Source: Lachnospiraceae bacterium
GTDB taxonomy: Bacteria; Bacillota; Clostridia; Lachnospirales; Lachnospiraceae
Direction of reading: 5' to 3'
Length of the DNA stretch: 62,231 nt
Assembly (NCBI GenBank): GCA_021199655.1
Contig: JAJQHQ010000027.1
Span: 1-62,231, forward strand
In this document: positions 34,989-44,416 of the stretch, piece by piece
Layout of the letters: every line of letters starts with the position of its first letter
Numbering within the stretch: position 1 is the stretch's first letter
Position numbers and translations under genes: made by a program
Notes under the pieces: generated by a model
What the model was told of the DNA's origin: nothing
The model's database searches: none
The model's input: only the letters and a program-made list of their open reading frames with translations

Positions 34989-35996
34989 TCAGTCAGCGGC
35001 AAGATAATCCCTGATGATCTCATTGATCCTCTGTTTTTTAAAGGTTTCGCACTGATAGATCGAGGTAGTCACCTCGCGCGCTTTGGAACTGCCATGCGTC
35101 TTCACGACCAGCCCCTTCAGTCCGAGAAGCGGCGCTCCGCCGTACTGACTGCCGTCAAAAGCTTTCAGGGTCTCCTTCAGCGAAGACTGTATCAATGCGG
35201 CGCCGATCTTCGTCTTCAGATTCTTCATCAGACTGCCCTTGACCATATGGATCAGGGTACCGCCCACGCCCTCATAAAGCTTTAAGATCACATTCCCGGC
35301 AAAGGCCTCGCAGACAATCACATCACAGACACCTGCCGGGATATCCCTGGCTTCCACGCTGCCGATAAAGTTGATGCCGGAACATTCCTTCAAAAGCGGA
35401 AATGTCTCTTTCACAAGCGCATTCCCTTTTTCTTCCTCGGCACCGATATTGACAATACCAACTCTGGGGTTCTTTACACCGAGTACATGTTCCATATAGG
35501 CTGAACCCATCTGCGCAAACTGTACCAGATGGTGCGACTTCGCGTCCACATTCGCCCCGCAGTCGATCAGAAGAGAGCAGCCGTTCTCCGTCGGAATCAC
35601 AGGTGCCAAAGCAGGACGCTCAATGCCTTTGATGCGGCCGACTATCGCCTGTCCGCCCACCAGGATCGCACCGGAATTGCCTGCGGAAACGATCGCGTCC
35701 GCTTCGCCTTTTTTGACCATCTGCAGTCCGACTACAAGGGAAGAATCCTTTTTCGTGCGGATGGCATTCACCGGCGGCTCCGCTGTCTGGATCACCTCGC
35801 TGCAGTGAACGATTTCCACCCGGTCTTTCGGATAGCTGTATTTTGCAAGCTCGGTATTGATTGCATCCTGATCGCCTGTCAGGATCACATGAATCGTATC
35901 ATGCCCCTGAACCGCCTGCACAGCGCCTTTTACCAGCTCCGCCGGAGCATTGTCGCCGCCCATGGCGTCGACTACTACACGGATTGTCTCACTCAT
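34989..35996 (-). CDS. Phosphate acyltransferase PlsX
   Basis: This 335-residue PlsX opens with VVDAMGGDNAPAELVKGAV and has EGNVLLKA-like VCEAFAGNVILKLYEG and APLLGLKGLVVKTHGSS. It makes acyl-phosphate from acyl-ACP for phosphatidic acid synthesis. GGAGG lies 12 nt upstream of the ATG. It has its own promoter (36080-36108) after the rpmF terminator. Confidence 0.96.
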   Translation of the reverse strand: MSETIRVVVDAMGGDNAPAELVKGAVQAVQGHDTIHVILTGDQDAINTELAKYSYPKDRVEIVHCSEVIQTAEPPVNAIRTKKDSSLVVGLQMVKKGEADAIVSAGNSGAILVGGQAIVGRIKGIERPALAPVIPTENGCSLLIDCGANVDAKSHHLVQFAQMGSAYMEHVLGVKNPRVGIVNIGAEEEKGNALVKETFPLLKECSGINFIGSVEARDIPAGVCDVIVCEAFAGNVILKLYEGVGGTLIHMVKGSLMKNLKTKIGAALIQSSLKETLKAFDGSQYGGAPLLGLKGLVVKTHGSSKAREVTTSIYQCETFKKQRINEIIRDYLAAD

Positions 35997-36035
35997 CGTT
36001 TTTGCGCCTCCATATGTTCTTATACAATCTGTATG

Positions 36036-36068
36036 ATGATACTCACGGATTCCTCCGTGCTGCGCACT
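36036..36068. repeat. Hairpin repeat shared with 47439-47470
   Basis: ATGATAC, then CACGGA-4-TCCGTG, then GC(T)GCACT matches the element at 47439-47470 almost base for base. Flanking arms ATGATGATAC (36033-36042) and GTATCATCAT (36075-36084) form a larger inverted repeat. Its right arm covers the plsX -10 region. Confidence 0.55.
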
Positions 36069-36079
36069 TACCTGGTATC

Positions 36080-36108
36080 ATCATACTAGACATCATGTGA
36101 AAAAGCAA
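36080..36108 (-). promoter_or_regulatory. plsX promoter
   Basis: On the minus strand this is TTGCTT, a 17-bp spacer, then TATGAT. The -10 lies in the right arm of an inverted repeat (36033-36084), so a protein bound there could control plsX-acpP expression. Confidence 0.6.
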
Positions 36109-36147
36109 CACAAAAATCTGTTTAAACAAAGAGCATAAATGAAAAGA

Positions 36148-36191
36148 GCCGCCGCAAAAATCTGCCATTATCTGGCTTATTTTGCGGCGGC
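36148..36191 (-). terminator. Terminator after rpmF
   Basis: A 12-bp stem GCCGCCGCAAAA / TTTTGCGGCGGC has an inner GCCA/TGGC. On the minus strand it is followed by TCTTTTCATTT. It lies 22 bp beyond the rpmF stop. Confidence 0.75.
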
Positions 36192-36213
36192 CCGAACGAT
36201 TCAGCAGCAGAAA

Positions 36214-36396
36214 TCACTCGCCCATGGCGATAATCTCTTTTTTATTGTACGTCCCGCAGGCCTTGCAGACTCTGTGCGGAAGCATCAGCTCGCCGCATTT
36301 GCTGCATTTTACAAGGGTCGGAGCGGACATTTTCCAGGTAGCCCTTCTCTTATCTCTTCTCGCCTTGGAATGTTTATTTTTCGGACAGATAGACAC
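36214..36396 (-). CDS. Ribosomal protein bL32
   Basis: This 60-residue L32 carries the zinc ribbon CSKCG...CKACG and the N-terminal KNKHSKARRDKRRATWK. The GTG start is supported by AAGGAGG 8 nt upstream. It begins 4 bp after the YceD gene, a nearly universal pairing. Confidence 0.96.
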   Translation of the reverse strand: MSICPKNKHSKARRDKRRATWKMSAPTLVKCSKCGELMLPHRVCKACGTYNKKEIIAMGE

Positions 36397-36399
36397 GGA

Positions 36400-36894
36400 T
36401 CACACCTCCTTATAATTACTGAAAATATCAAGGATCTTAGCCATTCTCGGATCAGAAGGTGCGTCCGCACAGGTACAGGTACCAAGATTCAGGTTCTGTC
36501 CGCACTTCACACACAATCCCCTGCAGTCACCGCGGCAGAGCACACGCTCCGGCCAGACCAGCAATGCCTCATCGTGAATCACCTGATCCACATTCAGGTA
36601 ATATCCATCAATATAATCATTTTTCTCTTTCAGGTCAAGCTCCAGTTCAGGGCTGACTTTCAGTCTGCGGCTTACGCTCTCCAGACAACGCGCACACGGG
36701 AATTCTACCATCAGCTCAATCTCACCTGTGAGGATGAGCTTCTGCTCTCCTTTATTCTCAACCTGCAGAACACCGGCTGTACTGTCGATGATCCGAAAGT
36801 CGCCGAACCGGTAAGAAAGAGCGGGGAGCGTTATTTGAAACTCATAATCCGCTGTTTTCCCATCATTTAAAATCACATCGGTCAGATCTATCAA
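36400..36894 (-). CDS. YceD-family (DUF177) protein
   Basis: This 164-residue DUF177 protein has four cysteines in two pairs: CARCLE at about 87 and, near the C-terminus, CRGDCRGLCVKCGQNLN. I choose TTG at 36894 (read as MIDLTDVI) because AGGAGG stands 7 nt upstream. No ATG is suitably placed. The family partners rpmF and is linked to rRNA or ribosome processing. Confidence 0.88.
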   Translation of the reverse strand: MIDLTDVILNDGKTADYEFQITLPALSYRFGDFRIIDSTAGVLQVENKGEQKLILTGEIELMVEFPCARCLESVSRRLKVSPELELDLKEKNDYIDGYYLNVDQVIHDEALLVWPERVLCRGDCRGLCVKCGQNLNLGTCTCADAPSDPRMAKILDIFSNYKEV

Positions 36895-36976
36895 AATGCG
36901 GCCTCCTGTGCACACTCAAAAGATTATACCTGCCAGATATTGTTTTGTCAACAAAATTTTTCACAAGTTCTGCCTG

Positions 36977-38170
36977 TTATTTCACCAGCGCTACAGTCTC
37001 ACGGCAGATTGCCAGCTCCTCGTTGGTCGGGATGACCGCAACCTTCACTTTGGAGTCCGGGGTGCAGATCAGCATCTCTTCGCCGCGCTTCGCATTCGCT
37101 TCCTCGTCGAGCGTGATGCCGAGATATCCGAGATAGCTCATGACCATCTTGCGGACAGTCGGTGCATTCTCTCCGATACCAGCCGTAAATGCGATCGCGT
37201 CCACGCCGTTCATGGCCGCCACATAGGAACCGATGTACTTCGCCACGCGATAGCTGAACACTTCGATCGCGTTCTTTGCCTTCTTATCGCCCTTGTTCAT
37301 CGCGTCCTCAAGATCGCGGAAATCGCTGGAGAGACCGCCGGAAAGGCCATATACACCGGACTTCTTATTTAATATGTTCATCACACCGGCCATATCCAGA
37401 TTCTCTTTCTTTGCGATGTACTCCATCACAGCCGGATCGATGTCGCCGGAACGGGTGCCCATCACAAGACCTTCCAGAGGAGTCAGACCCATGGAGGTAT
37501 CAACGCACTTGCCGTCCTGTACAGCGGAAATGGATGCACCGTTGCCCAGATGCGCGACAATGATCTTGCTGTTCTCAAGATCAAGTCCCAAAAACTCTGC
37601 CGTACGTTTGGAAACAAAGCTGTGGCTTGTCCCGTGGAAACCATATTTACGGATGCGGTATTTCTCATAATACTCATACGGAATACCATACAGATAAGCC
37701 TTCTCCGGCATCGTCTGATGGAACGCGGTATCAAAAACGCCTACCATCGGTACGTTCGGCATCAGCTCCATACAGGCATTGATACCGATCAGGTTTGCCG
37801 GATTGTGGAGCGGTCCAAGATCGCAGCAGTCCTCGACCGCCTTGATCACTTCGTCGTTGATGATAAAGGAGCCTGCAAACTTCTCGCCGCCGTGCAGGAT
37901 TCTGTGGCCGACCGCGTTTACCTCGGTAAGGCTCGCGATTGCGCCGGTCTTCTCATTTACGAGCGCATCCAGTACCATCTGGATTGCTTCCTTGTGCGTC
38001 GGCATCGGAGCTTCCGTAATCTCCTTGTCGCAGCCGGCCTTCTGATAGGTCAGTCTTCCGTCGATACCGATTCTCTCGCACAGTCCCTTTGCCAGAACCT
38101 GCTCTGTGTCTGAATTGATCAGCTGATACTTCAGTGAAGAGCTTCCGCAGTTAATTACCAGTACGTTCAT
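36977..38170 (-). CDS. Acetate kinase
   Basis: This 397-residue acetate kinase has LVINCGSSSLKYQL at the start, VGHRILHGGEKF, VFDTAFHQTMPEKAYLYGIP, HLGNGASI and GTRSGDIDPA. It interconverts acetyl-phosphate and acetate with ATP formation, central to fermentation. No pta gene is adjacent in the window. It has its own promoter and a leader inverted repeat. GGAGG lies before the ATG. Confidence 0.97.
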   Translation of the reverse strand: MNVLVINCGSSSLKYQLINSDTEQVLAKGLCERIGIDGRLTYQKAGCDKEITEAPMPTHKEAIQMVLDALVNEKTGAIASLTEVNAVGHRILHGGEKFAGSFIINDEVIKAVEDCCDLGPLHNPANLIGINACMELMPNVPMVGVFDTAFHQTMPEKAYLYGIPYEYYEKYRIRKYGFHGTSHSFVSKRTAEFLGLDLENSKIIVAHLGNGASISAVQDGKCVDTSMGLTPLEGLVMGTRSGDIDPAVMEYIAKKENLDMAGVMNILNKKSGVYGLSGGLSSDFRDLEDAMNKGDKKAKNAIEVFSYRVAKYIGSYVAAMNGVDAIAFTAGIGENAPTVRKMVMSYLGYLGITLDEEANAKRGEEMLICTPDSKVKVAVIPTNEELAICRETVALVK

Positions 38171-38203
38171 TTTACTATCCTCCGGTATAATTGTTAAAAA
38201 TCT

Positions 38204-38241
38204 TTTCCGGCACTATTCAAAATGTAAATCTCTGCCGGAAA
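38204..38241 (-). promoter_or_regulatory. Inverted repeat in the ackA leader
   Basis: TTTCCGGCA (38204-38212) and TGCCGGAAA (38233-38241) are perfect 9-bp arms with 20 nt between. They lie between the predicted promoter and ackA, and could be an operator or an RNA hairpin. Confidence 0.5.
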
Positions 38242-38253
38242 CACTTATCTCGA

Positions 38254-38282
38254 ATTATAAACCAAATTACGAATGCATACAA
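38254..38282 (-). promoter_or_regulatory. ackA promoter
   Basis: On the minus strand this is TTGTAT, a 17-bp spacer, then a consensus TATAAT, about 85 nt upstream of the ackA start. Confidence 0.65.
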
Positions 38283-38292
38283 GACAAATTTG

Positions 38293-39159
38293 TTAAATTT
38301 TCACTTTGTAATAGCCGTATTTTTTATAGTTCGGCCGTCCGCCCACTCCGCTTAAGCTCATGGGCACCGCGTAATAGCTGTATCTTGTGTCTGTGATCTC
38401 CCATGTCGGATCATAGACTTTGCCGTTGATCTCAGCCCATCCATGCCCGCCGCTGGAAACAGCGTAGCATTTGCTGTATCCGACCGCGTTTGCGATAAAG
38501 GCAAAAGCGGCGCCGAATTCATAGCAGCTGCCGTGCTTATTAGTAAATAAGGAAGCCGCGTTGTCTACCGCCCAGTTGTTTGTTTTATTGAAGACCGGCG
38601 AACCCTTGTATTTATAATTTTTGATCAGATACTGGAAGCAGGCTTTCAGCTTCTGCGCCTTCGTCTGCGTCGGCTTTGTGGCAGCCTCCACCAGCTTATT
38701 GGCTGTGACCATCACCTTGACCTTGTTCTTCAGCTTTGTCTTATTTTTTCCGGAGAATGTCGCCTTCCCGCTTTTGCTGATCGTAACGCCGTTGACCTTT
38801 GTATTTTTGACCATATAGCCGTCCGCGCCATTAGCGATCTTAAAAAAGTAATAGCTGCTGCCGATCTTCTGCCATCCGGTGCGCTGCACACCCTTGGAAT
38901 TGAAGTAATACTTTTTGCCGTCAATCGTCACCAGGCCGGTCGCTTTCTTCCCGTCGCTCTTATAATAATACACCTTCTTGCTCTTTGTCTGCCAGCCGGT
39001 CGTGACCGTTTCCTCCGCGGAAACAGTATTCATGCCTGTCTGCGCATACGGCGCACAGATACCAAGCAGAAAGCTCAGTGTCAGCAGCATCAGGATACGG
39101 ACAGGCCATCTCCCAAAGGCTGCCTTTGGGCTCTTTCTTTCCATTACTTTCTCTTTCAT
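38293..39159 (-). CDS. Secreted transglutaminase-like protein with cell-wall-binding repeats
   Basis: This 288-residue exported protein has a signal peptide ending near [14 protein letters not shown]. Aromatic YY/W repeats of the choline-binding/GW-like type follow (about 52-115: [30 protein letters not shown]). The C-terminal transglutaminase-core domain has the triad Cys in GSCYEFG, His in GGHGWAEI and Asp in VYDPTW. It may bind the wall and process peptide or isopeptide bonds there. It is not a known toxin. Confidence 0.85.
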   Translation of the reverse strand: MKEKVMERKSPKAAFGRWPVRILMLLTLSFLLGICAPYAQTGMNTVSAEETVTTGWQTKSKKVYYYKSDGKKATGLVTIDGKKYYFNSKGVQRTGWQKIGSSYYFFKIANGADGYMVKNTKVNGVTISKSGKATFSGKNKTKLKNKVKVMVTANKLVEAATKPTQTKAQKLKACFQYLIKNYKYKGSPVFNKTNNWAVDNAASLFTNKHGSCYEFGAAFAFIANAVGYSKCYAVSSGGHGWAEINGKVYDPTWEITDTRYSYYAVPMSLSGVGGRPNYKKYGYYKVKI

Positions 39160-39172
39160 AGCTTCTCCCTTC

Positions 39173-39199
39173 GTAACTGTTCATAATTTTTACAGTTAC
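39173..39199. repeat. 27-bp palindromic repeat, copy 6
   Basis: GTAACTGTTCA...TTTACAGTTAC, upstream of the transglutaminase-like gene. Confidence 0.65.
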
Positions 39200-39426
39200 A
39201 TCCCTTCGTTTTGGTTACAATTTGTCAGAAGTATAACATGTTTGTTTTATATACGCAAGAATCCGCCTTGTAAAACTTCCTGCTTATACCGGGGAAAGTT
39301 TTTCTGAATTCCGGTAAAATCCGAAAAAAATAATAAATGTATGTCCGCATCTGGAAAACCAGACAGATTTCTGATAGTATGTCATGAGAATAAAAACTGG
39401 TTCAGAAACAGAAAGGGGACGCCCGG

Positions 39427-40740
39427 ATGCGCACTGTCGGAATTATCGCGGAATACAATCCGTTCCACACCGGACACGAATATCACATACAAAAAGCGAA
39501 AGAGCTCGCCGACGCAGACTACGCGGTCGTCGTAATGAGCCCGGACTTTGTGCAGCGTGGTGAACCGGCAATTTTTGACAAATACACGCGCGCCCGGATG
39601 GCTCTGCAGTGCGGGGCGGACCTTGTAGTAGAACTGCCCGTCTGCTACGCGACAGGCAGCGCGGAATATTTTGCTGAAGGTGCCGTGCGGATACTCGACG
39701 CGCTCGGTGTCGTGAACGCGCTGTGTTTTGGGGCGGAGGCAGCAGACATCTCCCGGGACTCTTTCCTGGACATTGCCGCTCTCCTGCTCGAAGAGCCGGC
39801 AGCCTATCAGGATGCACTTAAGGGTGGCTTAAGAAAGGGGCTGACCTTTCCCAAAGCACGGGCAGAAGCGGTAAGGTCCTGTTTGAATTCTGACGCGGCT
39901 GACACACTCCTCTCCTCGCCGAACAACATCCTCGGCGTAGAGTACTGCAAGGCACTGCAGAAGCTCCATTCGTCCATCACACCGATTCCGCTTAAGCGAA
40001 AGGGCAGTCCGTATTCCGATCAGCAGCTGGGAGGAGACTATTGTTCGGCCGGAGCGATCCGCAGCACGATCTGTAAAAATTTTGATTCAGACGGGTACAG
40101 CAGTCTCTCCCGCTACATCCCGGCAGCCTGCAAGGAGTTTTTTGGGGAAGCCTGCCGGACACCCGTTTTCCCGGACGAGCTGCTGCCGATACTGACACAG
40201 AAACTGATCTGTACGAACGATAATTTCCCTTCTGCTGAGAATGCTGCAGACAGCTTTACCGGCAAACCTGTCAGACATCTTACAGAGACTCATTTTGATG
40301 GCATTCTTGACATCTCTTCGGCTCTGTCCGCGCGGATGGAAAAGCTGCGTTTTGACTGCGTCGGCAAAAGTTACAATGAGATTGCCACGCTGATCAAATC
40401 AAAGCAGATTACCGAAGCGCATGTGCGCCGTGCCCTGCTTCATCTGATTCTGGATATACGCAAATCAGACGTGGAAACCTGGCGTACAAATGGCGGCGTT
40501 TTTTACGCTCATCTGCTCGGATTCCGGCAGGATGCCGCTCCATTGCTTCACGATATTAAAATAAAGAGCGCCCTGCCGCTTATTTCAAAAGCGGCGCATG
40601 CTCCCGGGCTTCTCTCCGATATGGGACTGCAGATGTGGAATCAGGATACGGCTGCCTCCCATCTGTACCGGAGTCTGCGCACCCTCCGATACGGGACTCC
40701 GTTCCTGTCGGAATATGAAATCAGTCCGATACGCATGTGA
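39427..40740 (+). CDS. tRNA(Met) cytidine acetate ligase TmcAL
   Basis: This 437-residue nucleotidyltransferase-fold protein starts TVGIIAEYNPFHTGHEYHI with the HTGH active-site motif, then MSPDFVQRGEPAIFDKYTRA. The family (YlbM/TmcAL) ligates acetate to C34 of elongator tRNA-Met using ATP, through acetyl-adenylate. Placement close to ackA fits acetate use, though the two are on opposite strands. GAAAGGGG precedes the ATG. Confidence 0.92.
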   Translation: MRTVGIIAEYNPFHTGHEYHIQKAKELADADYAVVVMSPDFVQRGEPAIFDKYTRARMALQCGADLVVELPVCYATGSAEYFAEGAVRILDALGVVNALCFGAEAADISRDSFLDIAALLLEEPAAYQDALKGGLRKGLTFPKARAEAVRSCLNSDAADTLLSSPNNILGVEYCKALQKLHSSITPIPLKRKGSPYSDQQLGGDYCSAGAIRSTICKNFDSDGYSSLSRYIPAACKEFFGEACRTPVFPDELLPILTQKLICTNDNFPSAENAADSFTGKPVRHLTETHFDGILDISSALSARMEKLRFDCVGKSYNEIATLIKSKQITEAHVRRALLHLILDIRKSDVETWRTNGGVFYAHLLGFRQDAAPLLHDIKIKSALPLISKAAHAPGLLSDMGLQMWNQDTAASHLYRSLRTLRYGTPFLSEYEISPIRM

Positions 40741-40785
40741 TCTGAGATAAACGGAAGCATAAACAGCAAAGGAGAAAAAACTCAT

Positions 40786-42051
40786 ATGAAACCGGAAAAC
40801 TACGACCGCTATCTTACTACACTTCAGGAAGAACTGGTTCCCGCATTTGGCTGCACAGAGCCGATCGCCATCGCCTACGCCGCCGCGAAAGCGCGGGAGC
40901 TTCTGGGAGCTCTCCCGGACCGCATTGACGTACAGGCCAGCGGCAGCATTATCAAAAATGTCAAAAGCGTGATTGTACCGAATACAGGCCATATGAAAGG
41001 AACCGAGGCCGCCTGCGCTGCCGGAGTGATCGCCGGGGACGCGGGCGCCGCGCTTGAGGTACTCACCGGTATCCGGGAGGAACAAATACCCGATATCAAA
41101 GACTATATGGAATCCGTGCCGATCACCGTCAGCGCCCTGACGGACGGACCGGTGTTCAATCTGATTGTCAGCGCCTATGCCAAAGAGACGAGCGCACGGG
41201 TACAGATCACCGATCACCATACGCAGATTGTACTCATGGAAAAGAATGGCGAAACCATCTTTCAGGCAGCCTCGGAGGGCTGCACACAGACCGCGGACCG
41301 CAGCTGGATGAATGTGGAAGGCATCTGGGAATTTGTCGAGGCGTTGGATGTCTTTGATGTATCGGAGCTTTTCGACCGCGTCATCTCCTGCAACATGGCC
41401 ATCGCGGAAGAGGGACTGCAGGGCAACTACGGGGCAAATGTCGGCAGCACTCTTCTGAATGCCTACGGAGACGGGATGTACAACCGTGCAAAAGCATACG
41501 CGGCCGCCGGTTCCGACGCGCGCATGGACGGCTGTGAGCTGCCGGTCTATATCAATTCCGGAAGCGGAAATCAGGGCATCGTCTGTTCCGTGCCGGTCAT
41601 CATCTGTGCCCGTGAGCTCGGCGTTTCCCGGGAGAAATTATACCGTGCCCTCGCACTGTCCAACCTGATCGCCATCCATGAAAAGACCGGTATCGGCACC
41701 CTCTCCGCATACTGCGGCGCAGTCAGCGCCGGGGCTGCCGCGGGTGCTGCCATCGCTTATCTTTCGGGCGGCGGCTATAAAGCTGTCACGCACACCATCG
41801 TCAACGCGGTTGCCATCGACTCAGGCATGATCTGCGATGGCGCGAAAGCCTCCTGCGCCGCAAAGATTGCCTCCGCCGTGGATGCCGGCATCTTCGGATA
41901 CCTGATGTACAAAAACGGGCAGGAATTCCTCGGCGGCGACGGCATAGTCGTCAAAGGCGTAGAAAACACCATCCGCAACGTCAGCCGCCTCGGGCGCGAC
42001 GGTATGCGCGGGACAAATGAGGAGATCATCCGCATGATGACCGGGGAATAA
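40786..42051 (+). CDS. L-cysteine desulfidase family protein (CyuA)
   Basis: This 421-residue UPF0597/CyuA protein has the iron-sulfur cysteine motif FGCTEPIAIAYA (about 20-31), SGSIIKNVKSV and VPNTGHMKG. The C-terminal region has CDGAKASCAAKIASAVDAG with two further cysteines. It degrades L-cysteine to pyruvate, ammonia and sulfide; related enzymes act on serine. AAAGGAG precedes the ATG. No cysteine transporter gene is adjacent. Confidence 0.9.
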   Translation: MKPENYDRYLTTLQEELVPAFGCTEPIAIAYAAAKARELLGALPDRIDVQASGSIIKNVKSVIVPNTGHMKGTEAACAAGVIAGDAGAALEVLTGIREEQIPDIKDYMESVPITVSALTDGPVFNLIVSAYAKETSARVQITDHHTQIVLMEKNGETIFQAASEGCTQTADRSWMNVEGIWEFVEALDVFDVSELFDRVISCNMAIAEEGLQGNYGANVGSTLLNAYGDGMYNRAKAYAAAGSDARMDGCELPVYINSGSGNQGIVCSVPVIICARELGVSREKLYRALALSNLIAIHEKTGIGTLSAYCGAVSAGAAAGAAIAYLSGGGYKAVTHTIVNAVAIDSGMICDGAKASCAAKIASAVDAGIFGYLMYKNGQEFLGGDGIVVKGVENTIRNVSRLGRDGMRGTNEEIIRMMTGE

Positions 42052-42180
42052 AAGAGGGCCGCGAGGTCGTCATTTTATGCAGCAAATCAATTTTTTTACA
42101 CTTTTTTGAAGGAAAATCATGTAGATAAGAACATTTTTCTGAATGAATACTGCAAAACAGGTATAATATTTCCTTTCAAA

Positions 42181-42210
42181 GGTCAATATCGCCTTAAAAA
42201 AGGTCAATAT
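42181..42210 (+). promoter_or_regulatory. Phased direct repeats upstream of an orphan small gene
   Basis: GGTCAATAT occurs at 42181-42189 and 42202-42210, exactly 21 bp apart (two helical turns), followed by CGCC or TGCTCC. The pair ends about 30 bp before a TATAAT at 42240-42245 whose -35 is poor (TGTCTT). This is typical of an activator-dependent promoter. LytTR-type response regulators use such spacing. Confidence 0.55.
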
Positions 42211-42291
42211 TGCTCCTGTCTTTCCCGTGCAAAAGCCCTTATAATACGGCCAGAGTGAAGAAAAAGCACTCGGAAAGTGAGGAGTATGATT

Positions 42292-42504
42292 ATGAATATA
42301 AAGTCAATTTTGAACAAGCTTGTTCAGAACCATCGGGATGCAGCGACACTGTCTGTATATGAAGCGCGTGCCCTCACAGATTTTCATGAGGCATGCCATG
42401 GCGATTTCGCATACCTGCCGGAGCAGGGATACAAGAGCACTAAAGCAATTACTGAAACCGGTTCACAGAATGCCGGAACCTGGAGAGTGGCTCTGGCACA
42501 GTAA
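42292..42504 (+). CDS. Unrecognised 70-residue protein
   Basis: I do not recognise this gene. From the ATG at 42292 (GTGAGGAG 7 nt upstream) it encodes 70 residues. The N-terminus is helical and basic (MNIKSILNKLVQNHRDA). The rest is neutral, with a single cysteine in EACHGDF and a C-terminal TETGSQNAGTWRVALAQ. There is no signal peptide or transmembrane segment. It has its own promoter region with phased repeats and a strong terminator, so it is probably a real, regulated monocistronic gene. A leader-type signalling peptide or a small regulator are both possible. Confidence 0.55.
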   Translation: MNIKSILNKLVQNHRDAATLSVYEARALTDFHEACHGDFAYLPEQGYKSTKAITETGSQNAGTWRVALAQ

Positions 42505-42533
42505 AATGGAAGAAACTATTTTAAGAAATCTTC

Positions 42534-42577
42534 AAAAAACCATCTGCATTTTTTGATAATGCAGGTGGTTTTTTTAT
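42534..42577 (+). terminator. Terminator of the orphan small gene
   Basis: The stem AAAACCATCTGCATT / AATGCAGGTGGTTTT is followed by seven Ts. It is 29 bp after the stop codon. The symmetrical A-run also serves the convergent DUF711 gene. Confidence 0.85.
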
Positions 42578-42602
42578 CGAAATGATCCCTTTATTAAAAC
42601 GA

Positions 42603-43967
42603 TTAATTTTTAAAGCTGTGCACCGGCGCGGGAATCCGTCCCTTCCTGCTGATGAACGCCTCGCAGGAGAACTGGTTGACCGGCATGATGGGCGCGTAAC
42701 CCAAAAGGCCGCCGAATTCAACCATGTCGCCGACATCCTTGCCGATCACAGGAATCAGGCGGACGGCGGTGGTCTTCTGATTGATCATGCCAATCGCCAT
42801 CTCATCCGCAATGATACCGGAAATAGTCGATGCGCTCGTGCTTCCGGGAATGGCGATCATGTCAAGACCGACGGAGCAGACACAGGTCATGGCTTCCAGC
42901 TTCTCGATCGTGAGCGCTCCTGCCTGTACCGCATTGATCATGCCCTGATCCTCACTGACAGGGATAAATGCGCCGCTTAAGCCCCCGACATAGGAGGACG
43001 CCATCACACCGCCTTTTTTTACCTGGTCGTTCAAAAGAGCCAGCGCGGCGGTCGTACCGGGCGCTCCGGCGTGCTCCAGCCCGATCTCACAGAGGATATC
43101 CGCCACGCTGTCGCCGATGGCCGGCGTCGGAGCCAGAGAAAGGTCGATGATGCCAAACGGAATGCCCAGACGTCTGGACGCCTCCTGCGCCACCAGCTGA
43201 CCGACACGGGTTACCTTAAAAGCGGTCTTTTTGATGGTCTCACACAACGTTTCAAAATCCGCACCGCGCACTTCCTCAAGAGCATGCTTTACCACACCGG
43301 GGCCGCTGACACCGACATTGATGACCGCGTCGCCCTCGGTCACGCCATGGAATGCTCCCGCCATGAACGGATTGTCATCCGGCGCGTTGCAGAACACCAC
43401 CAGCTTGGCGCAGCCATAAGAATCCTCTTCCTTTGTATATTCCGCTGTCTGATGGATCACCTCACCGAGCAGGCGGACCGCATCCATATCAATGCCGCAC
43501 TTGGTGGAACCGACATTCACGGAGCTGCATACACGCTCCGTCTCAGAAAGTGCCTGCGGGATCGAACGGATCAGGTATTCGTCCGCTTTTGTCATTCCCT
43601 TGGAAACCAGCGCAGAATAGCCGCCGAGGAAATTGACGCCGACCTCTTTCGCCGCACGGTCAAGCGTGCGTGCAATCGTCACATAGTCCTCCGAGGAATG
43701 GCAGGCGCTGCCGCCCACCAGAGCGATCGGCGTCACCGAAATCCGCTTATTTACGATCGGAATCCCGTACTCACGCTCAATCTCCACTCCGGTAGGCACG
43801 AGATCTTTTGCGACCGTCGTAATCTTCCGGTAAATATTGTCATTGAGCGCATCCAGGTCATCTGTGATGCAGTCCAGCAGGCTGATGCCCAGCGTGATTG
43901 TACGGACATCCAGATTCTCCTGCGTGATCATCTTATTCGTCTCGCTTACTTCAAATATATTTATCAT
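42603..43967 (-). CDS. PFL family protein (DUF711/UPF0210)
   Basis: This 454-residue DUF711 protein has [18 protein letters not shown], the glycine segment [24 protein letters not shown] and EEVLAVVGV-like C-terminal strands. The fold is related to pyruvate formate-lyase and ribonucleotide reductase barrels, but the role is unknown. AAGGAAG lies before the ATG. It is encoded directly after an ACT-domain gene, a conserved pairing. Confidence 0.9.
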   Translation of the reverse strand: MINIFEVSETNKMITQENLDVRTITLGISLLDCITDDLDALNDNIYRKITTVAKDLVPTGVEIEREYGIPIVNKRISVTPIALVGGSACHSSEDYVTIARTLDRAAKEVGVNFLGGYSALVSKGMTKADEYLIRSIPQALSETERVCSSVNVGSTKCGIDMDAVRLLGEVIHQTAEYTKEEDSYGCAKLVVFCNAPDDNPFMAGAFHGVTEGDAVINVGVSGPGVVKHALEEVRGADFETLCETIKKTAFKVTRVGQLVAQEASRRLGIPFGIIDLSLAPTPAIGDSVADILCEIGLEHAGAPGTTAALALLNDQVKKGGVMASSYVGGLSGAFIPVSEDQGMINAVQAGALTIEKLEAMTCVCSVGLDMIAIPGSTSASTISGIIADEMAIGMINQKTTAVRLIPVIGKDVGDMVEFGGLLGYAPIMPVNQFSCEAFISRKGRIPAPVHSFKN

Positions 43968-44057
43968 ACTGTCTTCCTTCTTAACTCAAATTATACTCGA
44001 ATCAAACACCTTGTCTCAGCATCCACCGCAGCCACGTTGATTCTTATATATTTTATT

Positions 44058-44330
44058 TCACACCCTGTGCATCATATTAAAGATATCCTCATGCTGGCAG
44101 CGGATCGACACACCGATCTCCTCGCCGACTTTCTCCAGCTCCTCCGCGATCTGCGCGGCGCTCTTCGGCGACTGCGTCGCGTCCGTCACCATCATCATGT
44201 TAAAAAAGCCCTGCACGATCGTCTGAGAAATATCGAGAATGTTGACATTGTTTTCCGCCAGATAGGTACACACCTTCGCAATAATACCGACCGTATCTTT
44301 TCCGACTACGGTAATGATTGTTTTTTTCAT
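44058..44330 (-). CDS. ACT domain protein (UPF0237)
   Basis: This 90-residue stand-alone ACT domain protein starts KKTIITVVGKDTVGIIAKVC at 44330, with GGAAGGAG upstream. The family probably binds an amino acid and is paired with DUF711, which may be the enzyme it regulates. Confidence 0.9.
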   Translation of the reverse strand: MKKTIITVVGKDTVGIIAKVCTYLAENNVNILDISQTIVQGFFNMMMVTDATQSPKSAAQIAEELEKVGEEIGVSIRCQHEDIFNMMHRV

Positions 44331-44416
44331 AATCTTCTCCTTCCTGTGCTGTATCTCTTTATTTGCTTCCATTGTATCTTTCCTGTGAAGGATTCCACGC
44401 TTTCATTCCTTCGTAT

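Noticed and set aside
38293-39159. Transglutaminase-like protein as a toxin
   Set aside because: Wall-binding repeats and a signal peptide fit a surface protein. There is no immunity gene or secretion-system marker nearby.
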